A DNA stretch of 64,000 nt from positions 682,001 to 746,000 of the forward strand of contig NC_088320.1 of assembly GCF_910592395.1 (NCBI RefSeq), written 5' to 3'. Origin of the DNA: Lineus longissimus. Taxonomy: Eukaryota > Nemertea > Pilidiophora > Heteronemertea > Lineidae. This document shows, piece by piece, positions 1-13,089 of the stretch (its first letter is position 1; every line of letters starts with the position of its first letter). A program made the position numbers and the translations under genes. Under the pieces are notes generated by a model. That model worked only from the letters and a program-made list of their open reading frames with translations. It made no database searches and was not told the DNA's origin.

Positions 1-2004
1 TAGGCGAGAGACTTAGTACATTGTTTTGGTAAATTGTCCACTCTTTCTTTCTGAGACTCCTTGATCAATCCTTTTGGAGCACAGGCCGCCCATCATTTGG
101 AAAGTAACAAAAGTACATACCTTTGATAAAAATGTTTGAGACACGCATCCTTTGTGAGTAATTCAGTGATTCAATAGCTGTGTCAAAGGAAGACCTTGGG
201 GCAGTCTTCTTGTTACCATGGAATCTACATGTACATGTAAATGTACTGTTCACTGTTATCAGGTAACAGGTAACAGGTAACAGGTAACAGGTAACAGGTA
301 ACTGACAACAACACGATCTAAACAAAACGATATGAAAATTTGAATGGGACTATTAAGAAAAAAATATTGAAAGCAATTTGAACAGCAAAAGATGCAGGAC
401 TTACCAAAGGCAAATTGAATCAATTAACTTTTTCAAAGGAAACCATCCACCAGTACGGGAATGTCCAACTCCTATCCTTCAATCCTGTGATCCGCTTGGA
501 GAAGCCAAAATTGAGCCAGTCACCAGTTGCCGGTGTCTCTTCAACTTATAGGCTGTTCTGTAAGTGAAAGCTTTGTCAGATGCTAAACAACCTGTCTTTG
601 GTGCATCCCAATGCAGCTTCAACTGGAAGCATTGATACTGAAACCATAGCTTTCATCAAGATCTGATTCTGGCGTGAGATCAGCATTAATAGATACATAA
701 ATTGAGTCAATGAGACTCCCGATGAACCAGGTCAATAAAATGTAATTGACTCGCTTCTCCAAAAATATATTTTTCAATGCAACTACTCTGTTGTTCTAAA
801 CAGCAGCACGATTCAACCTAATACCCCTGGGAAAGGTTCTACCACTGCAATTCCCAAGACTGAGAACTAAATCATTATATTAGCCCCAAGTTCCACCGTC
901 GTAAACCAAATCAAATCACTGTCCATAGTTTATCTCTACCAAACTGTCAGCCCAAAAATTACTCGCCACTCTGTCAATAGATGCAAGAGTGACAATGTCA
1001 TCATAGTATAGAATTGTATCAAGACCCAAGAGAATGTCCGACTGTCAATTAACAGCCAAGGCCAATTAGACCAGTTAAATTCATAATCAATGCCGGTAAT
1101 AGTCCCAAATTTTGCTTTAGTATGATAGATGGTAACAGCAATTAAACACGAGTAAACTTTGTACGGTTTTCGAATTGCCATCTTTTGATAACATCTGTAA
1201 CTGGACAACCTTGAGTGGTGGGGGACCACATGTGTACTCTCCCAACGCATATTTTTCATTTGTGGTAAATTAGAATTTTCAGGGTTGTTTCATTGGAGAT
1301 GACTACCATTGCACCCTGGTGGAAGTCTCCGGAGAAACTTGACCCCCAGTCAGAGGACTGGTGTCAGAAAAAGATCTGGCGTACCATGAAAACTCTGACT
1401 GGCCTTTTGGGGACACTCACCTTTTGACCAGCCCTGTGGCACACCAGGCATGCCATCCGTGTTCGAGAGTAACTGGCACATGGCCTAACCCTGGCCCTGG
1501 GAATACAACCTGGCCGTGATGGCATACTTTCTCTGGCAAGCCTCGGTCCCCATCTGGCATACCACCCCTCACCAATGTCTTGCCGCACCTGGGCCAACCA
1601 TGGCCCGTATGAGCACGAATACACAACCTTCAAAGGATCCTTTAGCTGAACAAGACAACATTACACTTGCGTTTTACATGAGCGATACAAGAAAACTGAT
1701 TAGGTTGTATCATGGTAATCATCTCACAAGGACGGACAATGGAACAACCAGCCTCTGCCAGCTGGTTATCTGATCCCACGAGACTGGTAGTACCCATATC
1801 TCCTGACAACTAGAGTACTGCTTGGGAACACAGTAATCTTAGAAGACTGGTGAATCATTCCAAAGTCCTTTCTCTCATGCAGAACGTGCCACCAAAAATA
1901 CATCAAGATAGCCAGGTCAGGACCAGGCTTGGCCCAAGGTGGCTCACTGACCTTTGGCAGCCTGGTGTGGGCCAGGTCACATTTTTCCTAAGGGTGGAGA
2001 CAAG
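1..2004. other. Intergenic stretch, no gene seen
   Basis: I see no conserved coding frame, splice-flanked exon or RNA gene here. Open frames are short, lack family resemblance and run through low-complexity sequence. The only distinct structure is a 7-bp tandem repeat near position 261. The segment ends at the 9-bp target-site copy of the transposon-like element that starts at 2005. Confidence 0.6.
261..302. repeat. 7-bp tandem repeat (AGGTAAC)x6
   Basis: Six uninterrupted copies of AGGTAAC are read directly. No gene overlaps it. Confidence 0.95.
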
Positions 2005-2951
2005 GGCAGGCGGTATTTGCACCACGCCACCACGGGCACCACGCGACCACCACGCCACCACGCGAACAGGCGGAGCGATCATAATGACGATATCAAAACA
2101 GACCATCAGACCACAGACACTTGAGAGTTGTGGTTACACCTACCAATTATAGATGGCATGTTGGTATACTGCGTTGTTGCCTGACGGGATTTACGAGTAT
2201 TTATTACTTGTTAATGACATTCGCAAAAAGCAGGGCTATTATTAAGCCGCTATACATCCGTGTCCAACCGTTTGTCATGAGAGATCTTATCACACCATTA
2301 AAAAAACGGGGGGTTACCAAATGCAAACGATGGGTCCAATCGTCAGTCAGGTACTGACGGATACAGCCCAGCCTTTCATACTCCGCATGATTATAACCAA
2401 AGTCATTACGCAACATATTGCGTTCAAATGAGTTCCATTACAGAGGGCACCTGTTTTGGTTTGAAACCTTTACTTTCTCATCAAACCGACTTATTTTGTA
2501 GATGTGTCATTAAGCTCTGTACACACTGACAACATTTTGGGAAACATGTTGGCCAACATGTTGTCCAGGTGTGATGTTATCGAAAATTTGGCCCTGTATA
2601 CACATGACAACATTCGACAACATGTTGGGCAACTTTAAAGGGAGACTATATAACCCACTCGTACTCGTATGGTTTTTGCAGGTCAGTCGTCAGTTGGAGT
2701 AGGTCTAGTTACTCAACGGTAATTCAGCACGTATTTCCGTAGTTGGCGTACGCCTTTATTCCAATAATCCCAAGAACGGGCATCAGAGAAGCTAGGATAG
2801 CAGCCAACGCCATCTATAATTGTTCCAAGAAACCATGATCCAATGAATCGACCGCTATTTTGATATCGTCATTATGATCGCTCCGCCTGTTCGCGTGGTG
2901 GCGTGGTGGTCGCGTGGTGCCCGTGGTGGCGTGGTGCAAATACCGCCTGCC
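2005..2951. mobile_element. Non-autonomous DNA transposon, Mutator-like by TSD and long TIRs
   Basis: Positions 2005-2098 and 2858-2951 are perfect 94-bp inverted repeats. The element is flanked by an identical 9-bp direct repeat, GGAGACAAG, at 1996-2004 and 2952-2960. Long terminal inverted repeats with a 9-bp target duplication are typical of Mutator-like elements. The ends themselves are built of CACCACG-type short repeats, as in some MULE families with repeat-filled termini. The 759-bp interior has no transposase-like frame, so it would need a transposase in trans. The interior also has CAACATGTTG-type palindromes around 2520-2640, perhaps a nested smaller element. Superfamily assignment is inference; the ends and the duplication are direct observation. 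Confidence 0.85.
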
Positions 2952-2960
2952 GGAGACAAG

Positions 2961-3660
2961 GCCCACCCAGTAGAAACATGGTGCACTACGTCGGGAGAGT
3001 ACACATCTAGGTCAGACAGAGTACGCATAATGAAGGGGCATGGCACATCCAGCAAAGACTTGGGACACTCTCAGGCAACATTGGCGAGCTATGAAAATTC
3101 CTTCACCCGAACTTTTCAAGCTGAAGTACACACTGATTTAGGTGTTCGAGCACTCCAGAGAATGCTTTGACAAGTCGGCGCTAAATTCATTATCAGTGAT
3201 AAGCATTTAGTTTGTAACTGCAGTGATGAGCTGCAGGCGGATAGATTCAAATTACATATCATTTTCCTGGTCACCTAAATCCCACCCCCAAACTGTCCCT
3301 TCAAATCTTCGTGATAATATTCATAATGGTATAAGATGATGGTATAAGAGGGCCGGCGAATCTAGGAAGTGGAAGAAGAGGGAGCGTGCTCTGCATTTCT
3401 CATCAAAATTCCTGGACAGGTGTGTTCCAAAATTTCATGAGTGGTAAATTAAGAATTGGGAACTAGTTATCGGGGGTTTAATTACTACAGATAGTGCCTC
3501 TGGACAAGACCAACAGCACGTGTACCAATCAGCACGAGGACGAATCACCAATAACTCGACCAACCAAGTTCCCATTGTTGCTTTAAATGTAATGCAAAAT
3601 GTGAACGAAATTTCCCATATCGGAAACGAGAATGCCTTGGGCCGAGGCTAAATTTGGCCT
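2961..3660. other. Intergenic / OS-9 upstream region
   Basis: No gene seen. It lies between the transposon-like element and the OS-9 start and presumably contains the OS-9 promoter. Confidence 0.5.
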
Positions 3661-3671
3661 GGGGAAAGTTC

Positions 3672-3682
3672 TGCGCATGCGC
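3672..3682. promoter_or_regulatory. NRF1-type site TGCGCATGCGC before OS-9
   Basis: The palindromic core GCGCATGCGC lies about 16 nt upstream of the OS-9 start codon. It matches the known nuclear respiratory factor 1 consensus, common in TATA-less housekeeping promoters. Function here is inferred from position. Confidence 0.5.
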
Positions 3683-3697
3683 TAATGTTGTTTCAAA

Positions 3698-6600
3698 ATG
3701 GCGACTCCAAATCGCTGTCTGCTACTCTTTCTGAATTTTCTTCTGTTTTCTCTGCGATCTTTCGGTTTCCTTGACATTGATGAGATTAAGAATACACACT
3801 ACGGGATAGAGCTTCTGAAAACACCAGTTCTTGTGACCCAGGTTCGCATCTGATTGCTCTACGAGGCGTTAAAATGCGATGTTGATGCCATTCAATGCAT
3901 TTTCCTTAGAAATTTCCTCCAGTCCAAGGCCAAGACCACGACAAAACTGTCAGTGTCAACTCCAGCAGCATCATCATGATCGTTGCCCAATCATGCATAG
4001 GCCTACGTCAGTTGTGTCAGTTGGTCTGATGGCCGTATTGTCGTTCACAGAAATCAACATATGTTGTCTTTACCTTATTTAAATTATCATTAATTTTAAT
4101 CTTAGCACTGACACTGCCCATGCACACTCAGAGTGTCACACTGCCTGGCACTGACAGACTGCCTGAGGCAAAGGTTGCAAAGTGTTGTTTCTGTTATTTT
4201 CAGGAAGCATCTGCCCAAATGGTTTTCCTCTCCACCATCCATGGGCAGAAGTATCGCTGTAACTACCCAGACCATTCCGTCAACAAGGAGGAAGCAGAAG
4301 GGCGAGAAGCAGAGCAGATTGGTATCCCTGATCTCCTAAAGCCTATGGACGATGGACCTTGCATTATCACTGTAAGTTTGCGTCCGGGGCCATATGGCTG
4401 GTAAAGTGAGATATTGTAGACCCTGGACAGTCCACAGTCTATACACCTAGAAAGTTGCGGTTCTCTAGATACAGACATCCATTCCCAATTACACTCTCTG
4501 GCGGATATTTGATCGTTATTATTCTTGCTCTCCTTGATATTCAGTCCTTTTAAGAACTATTTCCATTTCTATTCATTATTCTATTTTTCTGCTGATCTTT
4601 TCAGACAAAGGATTGGTGGACGTACGAGTTCTGCTATGGAAAATATTTACAACAGTACCATATGGAGGGTGAGCATACTTTGCATATTCCGAGCCAGGGT
4701 TGGGACAACCCTCTGTGATTTCATCTTCAAACTACCAGGAAATGTGTGAGGCTCGGATCACAACTTTTTCATTGTCTCAAGTGAAAATTTATCTACAATA
4801 CTTTTCGTAAATTTGTAACCTGTCAACTTTAAAATGTCGGGAGTTATGTTTCTCTTTCTTTTCTCAGATGGTGTCCCAGTGGGTAAGGTGATATACCTTG
4901 GTTTCTACGAGTCTGAATACAACTGGAAAGCAGCTGACAAACAGGTGAGTTGAACAGGCAATCGGGCAATTCTCCACATGATCTTTGTCAGCCAAGTGGG
5001 CCAGGCTCTTAGAGCAGAAATTTTCAATTTTTCATTTTCTCTCAATATTTTAGGAGACGAAGCAGAATAAAGAGAGATTGAATCGTTACCATAGCCAGCA
5101 GTATTCCAACGGCACTGTGTGTGATTTGACCAACAAGCCGAGAAAAGTGGAAGTCCGGGTAAGTGGAACTTTGGAACTGACGTTGAACAATTTCGCCGGC
5201 TCTTTTAGCATAAAATCTTGATAAAATGCTCGCCCATGTCACAAATCTTATATACTGGAGTGGTGTATGGTACATGTACGTGACTTTTTGATAGAGAAAA
5301 GGACTGAGAAATCTTGTAAATATAGGTTGAAATTCTCCTTAGTCACAGGTGTTGCAATTGAAAAAAATCTGATCTGTATGGTGTTCTCAATTCTATTGTA
5401 TATTTCATTGTTCCATCACTGCCTTTCTTGCCATCAGTTTCTCTGTGATGAAGGATCAGGTGACCACATCTCAAGGATCGACGAGCCCGAGTCATGTGTC
5501 TACGTACTGACTGTCCACACCACCAAGATCTGTCACCACCCGTACCTGAAGCCTCTGTCTCCGAGTAAACCACTCCCCATCACGTGTAACCCCGTGCTGG
5601 ATGCGGAGCAGTATCGAGAATACCTCGATGATCAGGAAGGTACGGAATGTGGTCAGTGATTGAAGTCAGAGTCAAGTCATTAGGAGATAGTGTTGAACTG
5701 GCTAGTGAGGCAGGGTCTGGTCTCTAAACATTACTGCCAGCCTGACAATAATTCCTAGTCCTTTTCATGTTGATGGGTTTGATTGCTACAAATGTTTGGC
5801 GAACTAAAAGTTCTCTGTAAAGACGATGCCATGGCATGCTCCATATGAACCTATCATTCATGTAGAACATGACAAAATCGTTCATTTTGATGTCTCTGTT
5901 TCTAAAGCGACACGTCATCCTAAATGTCTGCTTGCATGTACACATCGTTCCCGATAAATCTGCTGTTGGTACACGCAAAAAATCAATACAGATATGATCT
6001 CTAATTCAGATTTATCAGTTGAATCTTCAGCTGTTCAAAACACTGGTATTCCCTTATCAACACATCGAAAGGAAAATCAATAGATACATTTAAAGGCCTT
6101 GTTTATGCTTTGTCTAATATTACTCCCAGGGGAAGTGTGCAGCACCATTCCTCTCTAGTCTACATGGGCTCTTTGCCTGAGAATAAGGTTGGGTAAACTC
6201 TGAAAATTAGTAACTTGATTGAAATTGTTCTGCTTATTCAAAATGGAAATTCCTCTATTTCAGCCGAGAGATTGCGAGCAGAGGCCTTGGCTCACGAGCG
6301 GAAGAAGTACTCAGCAGAGGCCAACAAGGAGCAGGAGGGGATAGGAGAAGGTCCCGATGGGATCAAGGATGCAGGGGCGAAGAGTGAGGCAGGAGGGGAG
6401 GAGGGGGCCCGCGAAGGGAAAGATAGTGAAGACATGCTGAAGACGTTTAAAGAAGCCATGGTTAACTCTGTCAAGAAGGAATTGGGTGGTGGCACAGATG
6501 GGGGTTCAGGTGAGTCGCGACAGATTGGTATAGTCCTTAGTGTCCATCCTTTATCTTAACGTCCATCGAAAAGAAAGAAGGCTGGGCAGGAGCCAGTTCT

Positions 6601-9292
6601 CACTTACCAGTACTGATGATCTTCAATCTGGACTGAAGTATTTTTATTCTTGTTGTTGACTTTCAGATGCAGAAGGATTAGATTTTAAGATGCAATTCAA
6701 AGTGGTGAAAAGTGCTGAAGACATTGCGAAGTTAATCAAAGAGATGCAAGGAGGTTCTGGGAGCGATGTTGAGAGAGACGATGATGATCTTCCACCTGCA
6801 CGAGTAGCGCCCCCAGTTGAACTAATGCCGTCAGAGAAGTTCATCGACCGGTCACCAACCGAAGCTTCGGGGTCAAGGGATGTGCGGCAGGGGGAGGTCC
6901 AAAAGATGGCATCACCTAATGATAACAACCGCTTGACGAGGGGAAAAAGTCAAATGGAACGCTTTGCTGAGTTGATTCATCGAAAGAAAAAAGACAAGTT
7001 GAATACTCCTGGATATACTCAGCACAAGGATGGTGATGGGGAATTCATTCAAGAGTTTGATAGAGGTAGGTCTTGATCATCATTCAGGCCAAGTGATGCA
7101 CTTTACATTGTGATATTGTTACTGTGAGTGTAGCTGTGATCTGTGCTGTACTCCTGGCCCCCAGTGCAGCACAGGACCTCAGATGTCAGCCATGGTAGAT
7201 TATCAAGGTCTCTCAGCACCACTCACTGGTCACCATCCGTACCGATCCATTTAGTATTGTCACTTTGAGACATTCCTTCTTTCTCCAATCAAACACTCCT
7301 GACTTTCTCTGTTTGCTTTCTCTCTTTAAGGTGTAGAGCAACTTATCAAAGAAGGTCATATCCGAGAGAAAATGGCCAACATGAAAAATAAAATCAACGA
7401 TGCTGTGTCGAGTGGGTTTGGAGACATTGTCAATGAGGTAATTATGACTCTTACACATCCTTTCAATAATGTACATGCGAATTAGACATTGACCTTGTTC
7501 ATTCCAGGTACTGCCCACATGTGGCATCGTTATGAAATCAGAAGAACCAAGATCATCTTTTAACTTTGCTCTTGGGTGGTAATGCTTATCAATGCGGTTT
7601 CCAGCATGTGACAAGTGGACCCAGTTTCTCTGACTTTATGAAAAAGCACCTGTGATTGAATATGTTATAAGCCTTACTATCTGATTATTTGTCTCCAGGC
7701 CCAAGCAGAGCTTAGACGGGAAGGTTTCGATGGTCCAATCAACAGAAAAGAAGCCTTCATCAATTTAGCATCAACTCTGGACAAACTTCTCAATCGTCTC
7801 GAAAAGTCTAACAAAGAACTTGACGAAGTTGATACGAAATTACGAGAAGCAGCTGAAAGTGCAAAAAAATCCTTACGGGAGCAACAGATGAAATCAGCTG
7901 AGCTATTACAAAAAATGAAGGCAAAACAAGGCGGGAAGCCTCCAGAGGGTGCTGATAAGTTAACAGAGGATAAGATGCTTCAGCAGATTGAGAAATCAAA
8001 TGCAGATCTGGAGAAGCGGTTGCGGGAAGCGCGGGATAATAAGCTTGCCGCCCAGAAGTTCCTACAGGAGCAGCGGTTACGCTCTACAGAGATATTGAAG
8101 AAGATGCAAGAGAAGCAAGGTGTTGACTCCGGGTCAGCCGCGCAGGAAAAGCCTGGGCATACGGAGGAAAAAGAAGGTAGGTTAACATCTTGTGATACAT
8201 CATGTCACTTGATTCTCAAAAAAATTGCTCAGCCCTGTGACCACTGGGAACCAATGGAGACTGTGGTCTTCTTCCGATCATCTCGTCGTGACTAGTTCAC
8301 TACTAGTTGACTGTCAACATCCTATTCCTCCTCAGCTCTTATGCTTTATTCTTTTCCAGATGAGGTTGAGCCCCACAAACCCCAAGACGACAATATCCGA
8401 GTGAGGGTGACGAAGGTTGAGTTCAAGGACCCTAATGAACCTGCAGAGAAGCAAGCCAGTCCCTCAGACACCAAGAGCGTTCTCGGCGATGCTCAGAAAC
8501 TCAAATTAGAGAACTCTGTGAGGGAGGAGTTAAAAAAGGCGGGTCTTGATAAAAGTGGTAAGTACTTTTACTAAACTGTCTCCTAATCTGAATCGAATGC
8601 TGAGGAAGATGACAATCCTACATGAATATTATTGCAGTAAGGACTGAAACTCTTGTTGCTTAGCAGTACAAAAAGAGCCACATCAAGTCTTTAGGAGTAA
8701 AACAAAATATGGCAGAACCTCTCTCTGAGGGACACCCTTGTGATAGTGAAATGCTGCGGGGGTGTATGCTCAAGGAGGCTCCACTCTTGTACCCTTCTCC
8801 TTATCTCTTGTTGTCTGTGTTCCAGGTAAAAAAATACATATAAAAATCATCACTTCGATGCCAACCGATGGGACGGGGTTCCAGGTGACGGACGAAGACT
8901 CTGCTGCATTTAATAAAATGATTGTCACGATATTGGTAAGTTTATGATTCAGGGACTGACAAGGATGTCAAGGAGTTCACATTCCTTGTCTTCACATTCC
9001 TTGAATAAGCCTTGAAATCGATATTCTCTCAGCCTGAGGTCTTTTATGGGGCAAATTGAAAATCTAATGCATAAGCTGACCAGTGATGGAGCAATCCATC
9101 TGCTTAGACTGGCTGAGAAAATCTTACAATTGAGATTTGTTGTGCCTTCTAACCCGTTATGTTCTTCCTCTTCAGGGTGGCAATCAAGATGAGATGAGAG
9201 AGCAAGAGCGTCAGCTGCAGTTCGAAGACAGCTATAACTTTGTTTATAAACCACAGAAGAAAAAAAAGGAGGCGTCGCCAGTTATTCCGTAA
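3698..9292 (+). CDS. OS9: Protein OS-9, ER lectin of ER-associated degradation
   Basis: Thirteen exons close in phase to 804 aa: 3698-3841, 4204-4371, 4605-4668, 4868-4944, 5054-5158, 5438-5639, 6264-6509, 6667-7065, 7331-7437, 7699-8176, 8360-8557, 8826-8935, 9176-9292. A hydrophobic leader (about residues 1-22) begins at the first ATG. The MRH lectin domain follows, with the double Trp and Gln mannose-binding segment WWTYEFCYG...QQYH at the start of exon 3, and the later Arg, Glu and Tyr in exon 6. The remainder is acidic and coiled-coil rich (exon 10). In known animals OS-9 sits in the ER lumen, reads trimmed N-glycans on misfolded glycoproteins and hands them to the HRD1-SEL1L ligase. It is longer than the human protein (about 667 aa) because of the charged C-terminal half. 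The exon 1 donor (GTTCGC) is weak, so that junction is least certain. Confidence 0.93.
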
Positions 9293-10210
9293 ATTATGTG
9301 ATATGTGCTTAAAATAGTTCTGATGCAAAGGCTGATGAAGAAAGCCATTATGAAGAAGAAAAAGCTAATCAGGGTAGGGACAGTACTCCAGATCTGAATC
9401 CTAACTGTTTTGGTGCAAACCTGCAAAATTTCAAAAAGATTCATTTCATTAACTGAGAAAACCATTACAGACACAGCAGAGGAAATCTACGTGAACTCAA
9501 ATGGTCTGATGTCGATTCACTGGCTTTTGTATCCAAACTCTTTGTATGTTTGTGGGGGGAGGGGGGGGGGGCACTGGGACTCATTGACAGAGATTTATAT
9601 GTCTACTGTGTACCTCTTTGAAATGAAATAATGCTGCTGTTTTTAAGCTCTCGGTGCCTCTGGTGCCAGGGATTCGTTTCCGAATATTGGTTCTGCTCAA
9701 GAAGGTTATTTCCTATGTCCGAATTATGATCTAAAATCTCCTGGGATTGTTGTCACAATCATAACATTTGAAATTATCCGTCAAAGCTCCTCAAATTTCA
9801 ACTTATTCATGTAACCATTATCATTTCATGAGGTACACAGTGCGGGGCAATAGTGGGAGATTTGGAAATCACACAATGTGACAAGCAATGATGGGAGGTT
9901 TAGATGCAACCTCTCAAAATCTCCAACTTTGCCCTGGTCAGTTGCAATATTTTAGCTAATCATGAACCATGAAGCCATTTCACTGCTTTGTACATGTAAG
10001 ATGATGTTATTGTTATTTATTCACGTTTTGTATCTTAAAGTATCGCTGACTTTGTGAAGTCATGTTTGACCAAGTTGAGATAGTCTTGTCCCTTGATACT
10101 GATGTCACCACTTCATTTAGTCTCCACATTTGAATGCTTATAACTATTCAGAGTTTGTAGGGTAACCCCCTCTATTAAAGCACATCAAGTGTACATTTTA
10201 ATCTAGTACA

Positions 10211-10348
10211 GGAACTGTGTACTACACAAGATGGTCAGGCAGTTGTAGGATGTACAGGAACTGTGTACTACACAAGATGGTCAGGCAGTTGTAGGATGTA
10301 CAGGAACTGTGTACTACACAAGATGGTCAGGCAGTTGTAGGATGTACT
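10211..10348. repeat. 46-bp tandem repeat x3 in OS-9 3' UTR
   Basis: Three near-identical copies of a 46-bp unit start at 10211, 10257 and 10303. They lie after the OS-9 stop and before its poly(A) signal, so they should be transcribed. Confidence 0.93.
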
Positions 10349-10438
10349 ACTCATCAGGATAAAATGAGATGCTGAAACTTAAGTTTTTCCTCAATGCCAA
10401 AATCAAAACCTTGTATACTTGTGACTAAGTAAAGTATG

Positions 10439-10444
10439 AATAAA
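10439..10444 (+). other. Poly(A) signal AATAAA, OS-9
   Basis: This is the canonical hexamer 1.15 kb after the OS-9 stop. It faces the reverse-strand hexamer at 10475-10480 of the convergent gene. Confidence 0.7.
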
Positions 10445-10474
10445 TTGTTTGATATTTCTCTATCATATCGTTGT

Positions 10475-10480
10475 TTTATT
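10475..10480 (-). other. Poly(A) signal AATAAA, small secreted-protein gene
   Basis: The reverse strand reads AATAAA about 310 nt downstream of the stop at 10789. It lies only about 30 bp from the opposing OS-9 signal. Confidence 0.6.
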
Positions 10481-10788
10481 CTGTTTTGCTTTCGTGGCTA
10501 GGGCCTGCCAGTTGGAGAACTCTCGTACCTCACCTCTGTATGAACCTTGGGCGAAGCATAACTGGCAATGTTCCCGAAACTGGAAGAGATCTGCTGATGC
10601 ACAACTCAAGAGTTGCTGATTTCATATGAGTCTAAAGGATATTCTACGATTATTATCTGTTTCTCTCCCTCCGAGTCGGGTAGCTCCAATTTCAGGTCTA
10701 GTTTGGCAAGATTCCTTGTGCTGTTATCATCAATGTTCAGTCCAAGAACACCCTCACAACAGGACTAGGTTGTTGTGATGAAACAAAC

Positions 10789-13089
10789 TCAAGGGGTCTC
10801 CTGATTGTTCTTCATCTCTCCCGCCATTGTTGGTTCTATTTTTGGTATGGGTGTGGCGAGATTCCGTGATATTAGTTCTGTCACCCCCTTACTCTTCAGA
10901 CCTTGACAATCCTTGTGTATGGCAGCCTTGGTGCTTGGTGCCACCAGCTTCAGCTGCTCCAAGAACTGGTTGCGCTCTGAAAAGAAGGGGGAAATTCAAA
11001 AGTGAAAGGAATGTTCAATTGTGATTCACATGAAGGACTTGGAGCTATGTAAAGGTCAATCCAGACACACTTTAGAATAAGTCCTACATTATTGTCCAGC
11101 ACTATTGACATGTTTCATTTTCATTGGTATAAAAATCAATGTTAGGGTGGTCTTGCATGAAGCTCATGACTTACCTCCATTGACTCTGAGTAGAGTGTAC
11201 ACCTCCTGCTCCTGATTCCTGGCATGCTCCATGAATCGGATACAGAACAAGGCATCCAGGTTTAGTGCGAATAAACCCTTGGCTCTGAAAAGGAAGTCAG
11301 ATTTTTTTTCAATCATAAAGTAGAAAGTTGTGACATTGTCTTTACCAAGTGTTTGTTTTAGTTTCAGAGCTTCTTGTGGATCATAGCACTGACCAGCTCA
11401 AGTATTTGACCCCAAATACAGTGATTGTTTCTTCCAGGTTGTGACATTGTCTTCTATGCGTCTTCCGGGTTGTGACATTGCCCCCAACGCAATCTATATT
11501 TTCTCTGTACGTGGACCATTGCGGTTGTGAAAGGGACCAAGGCCCAGTGGTTGTACAGGCCTAACATGATTGTATTGCAGGGGATGATCCCGCCACAAGT
11601 ATAGTCCCGGTATGGTCAATTCTCCCAGGGAGATACATTTACTGTCACGCCACACAAACCACAATCCAATTAGAAAATATCGATTAGAAATAATATCCAA
11701 TAACAAAATTTAGAAATTGATGAAGTTTCAGTCCAATCGGCCTACTTATGTGGTTTGGGGGCTCAAATTAACCCATCGTGGTCAAAAAGCTGATGCGCAC
11801 CAGAACCTTTCGTTCAAATTGACCAAAACCTTGTATAGCTGTCCAGACTTTCATTGATATACTTTCTAATACAATATATGCAGATTGAACAGACCCATCC
11901 ATGTCTGGCTGGTCATGTTGCCATCAACCACGAGAGTGCTGTACTGGCTTGTGGGGGCGGCTACACCCCCAGGGCATTACTCAATCTGGCGGTTGATTGA
12001 GGGAGGATCTCTTCCGCTCTCTTAGCTTTAAGAAACTACGGCCATACCTCAATAGATATGTATCTGTATCTTGTTCCTCACATGACATCTCCAGATGGAA
12101 CATGCCTCCTACGTCGAATGAGACCTTGTCCATAAGGACGGTCATGTAGGCCTGGCCGCCCGGGATCAAGCTCGTCAGCCAGGTGCCGCGCATCTTACTC
12201 GGGAACACACACACACGGTCTGCAAGTAGCATTAGAATCTTTGATCATAGATTAAAGATAGAGCTAAAGATATAGCACTGATGCTTGTGGCCAAGGGTAC
12301 CACCCTGATAGCTCTGTGGCTCTGTGGCTCTGTGGCTCTGTGGCTCTGTGGTGGAACTCTATGGCGGCTGACTTCGTTACCGAAAACGGATTGACTGTCT
12401 GGCGTGCATCTTAAAACTCCGAAAGCACATGAAGAAGAGGCTTAAAAACTAGATGAAACAGTTCTATGCATTCTGGGATTAGTGCCACTAAACGGTAAAT
12501 ACATCAAAACAATTGTTCTTTTTTTCTGTTTAAAGCAGCTATCCTCAATGAAAGGCTGTTATCGCTCTAATAGCATCAACTCAAAGCTTTGTTTGGTAAG
12601 TCACAAAGATTCTTCCTGTAGTGACTTCACATGAATATTTTTTAAAGCAGGTTAAGTCGTATTCAGATTCTACCTTAAGGAAGAACAGGGGACTCATGGC
12701 CTAAGAATAGACCCAACCCGAGTAATATAATGTCAACAAGTCTTCCGTAGTTTTTTACTGGATGAAAGAGTGTCCCGGTTATTGTTGTAGAAAAAGGAAA
12801 CTATCTTAATGGTTTTCGTAGAAGGAGATCAACTTCAATCTTTCTTTTTTTTGGAACATTCATCCCATATATATCATACATTAGGAAGATTTCGAAAATC
12901 CCCGAAACGCCAAAGCCACGCCTACCTTCTTCGGCACGGATCAGCACAGGTTTCCGAATAGCTTCATCAACGCTCAATAATCCGTCAACATATTTCAGAA
13001 AAGGGAAAAAGAAACGACCACTTACCTGCGTTCGTTGATGATATAAAAAAGAGTAGTAGGACCAGCCATAGATATCGCCCGTTGAACAT
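10789..13089 (-). CDS. Unrecognised small secreted protein
   Basis: My five-exon model closes in phase to 189 aa: 13089-13026, 12961-12926, 12219-12048, 11284-11175, 10976-10789. The first exon encodes a clear signal peptide, Met-Phe-Asn-Gly-Arg-Tyr then a Leu/Val/Phe-rich core ending SSTNA. The mature part contains VCVFPSKMRGTWLTSLIPGG and ends in a polar Pro/Glu/Lys tail (ISRNLATPIPKIEPTM). I do not recognise the family. It has few cysteines and no membrane segment beyond the leader, so release from the cell is likely. The 36-nt second exon and its weak acceptor, after a 64-nt intron, are the least certain part. The other junctions have good GTAAG-type donors and pyrimidine tracts. Confidence 0.65.
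12311..12350. repeat. 8-bp tandem repeat (GCTCTGTG)x5
   Basis: Five direct copies are read within an intron of the small secreted-protein gene. Confidence 0.9.

Noticed and set aside
1903-3170. Matching short open frames at 1903-2106 and 2874-3170
   Set aside because: The shared peptide comes from the perfect inverted ends of the transposon-like element, not from a gene pair.
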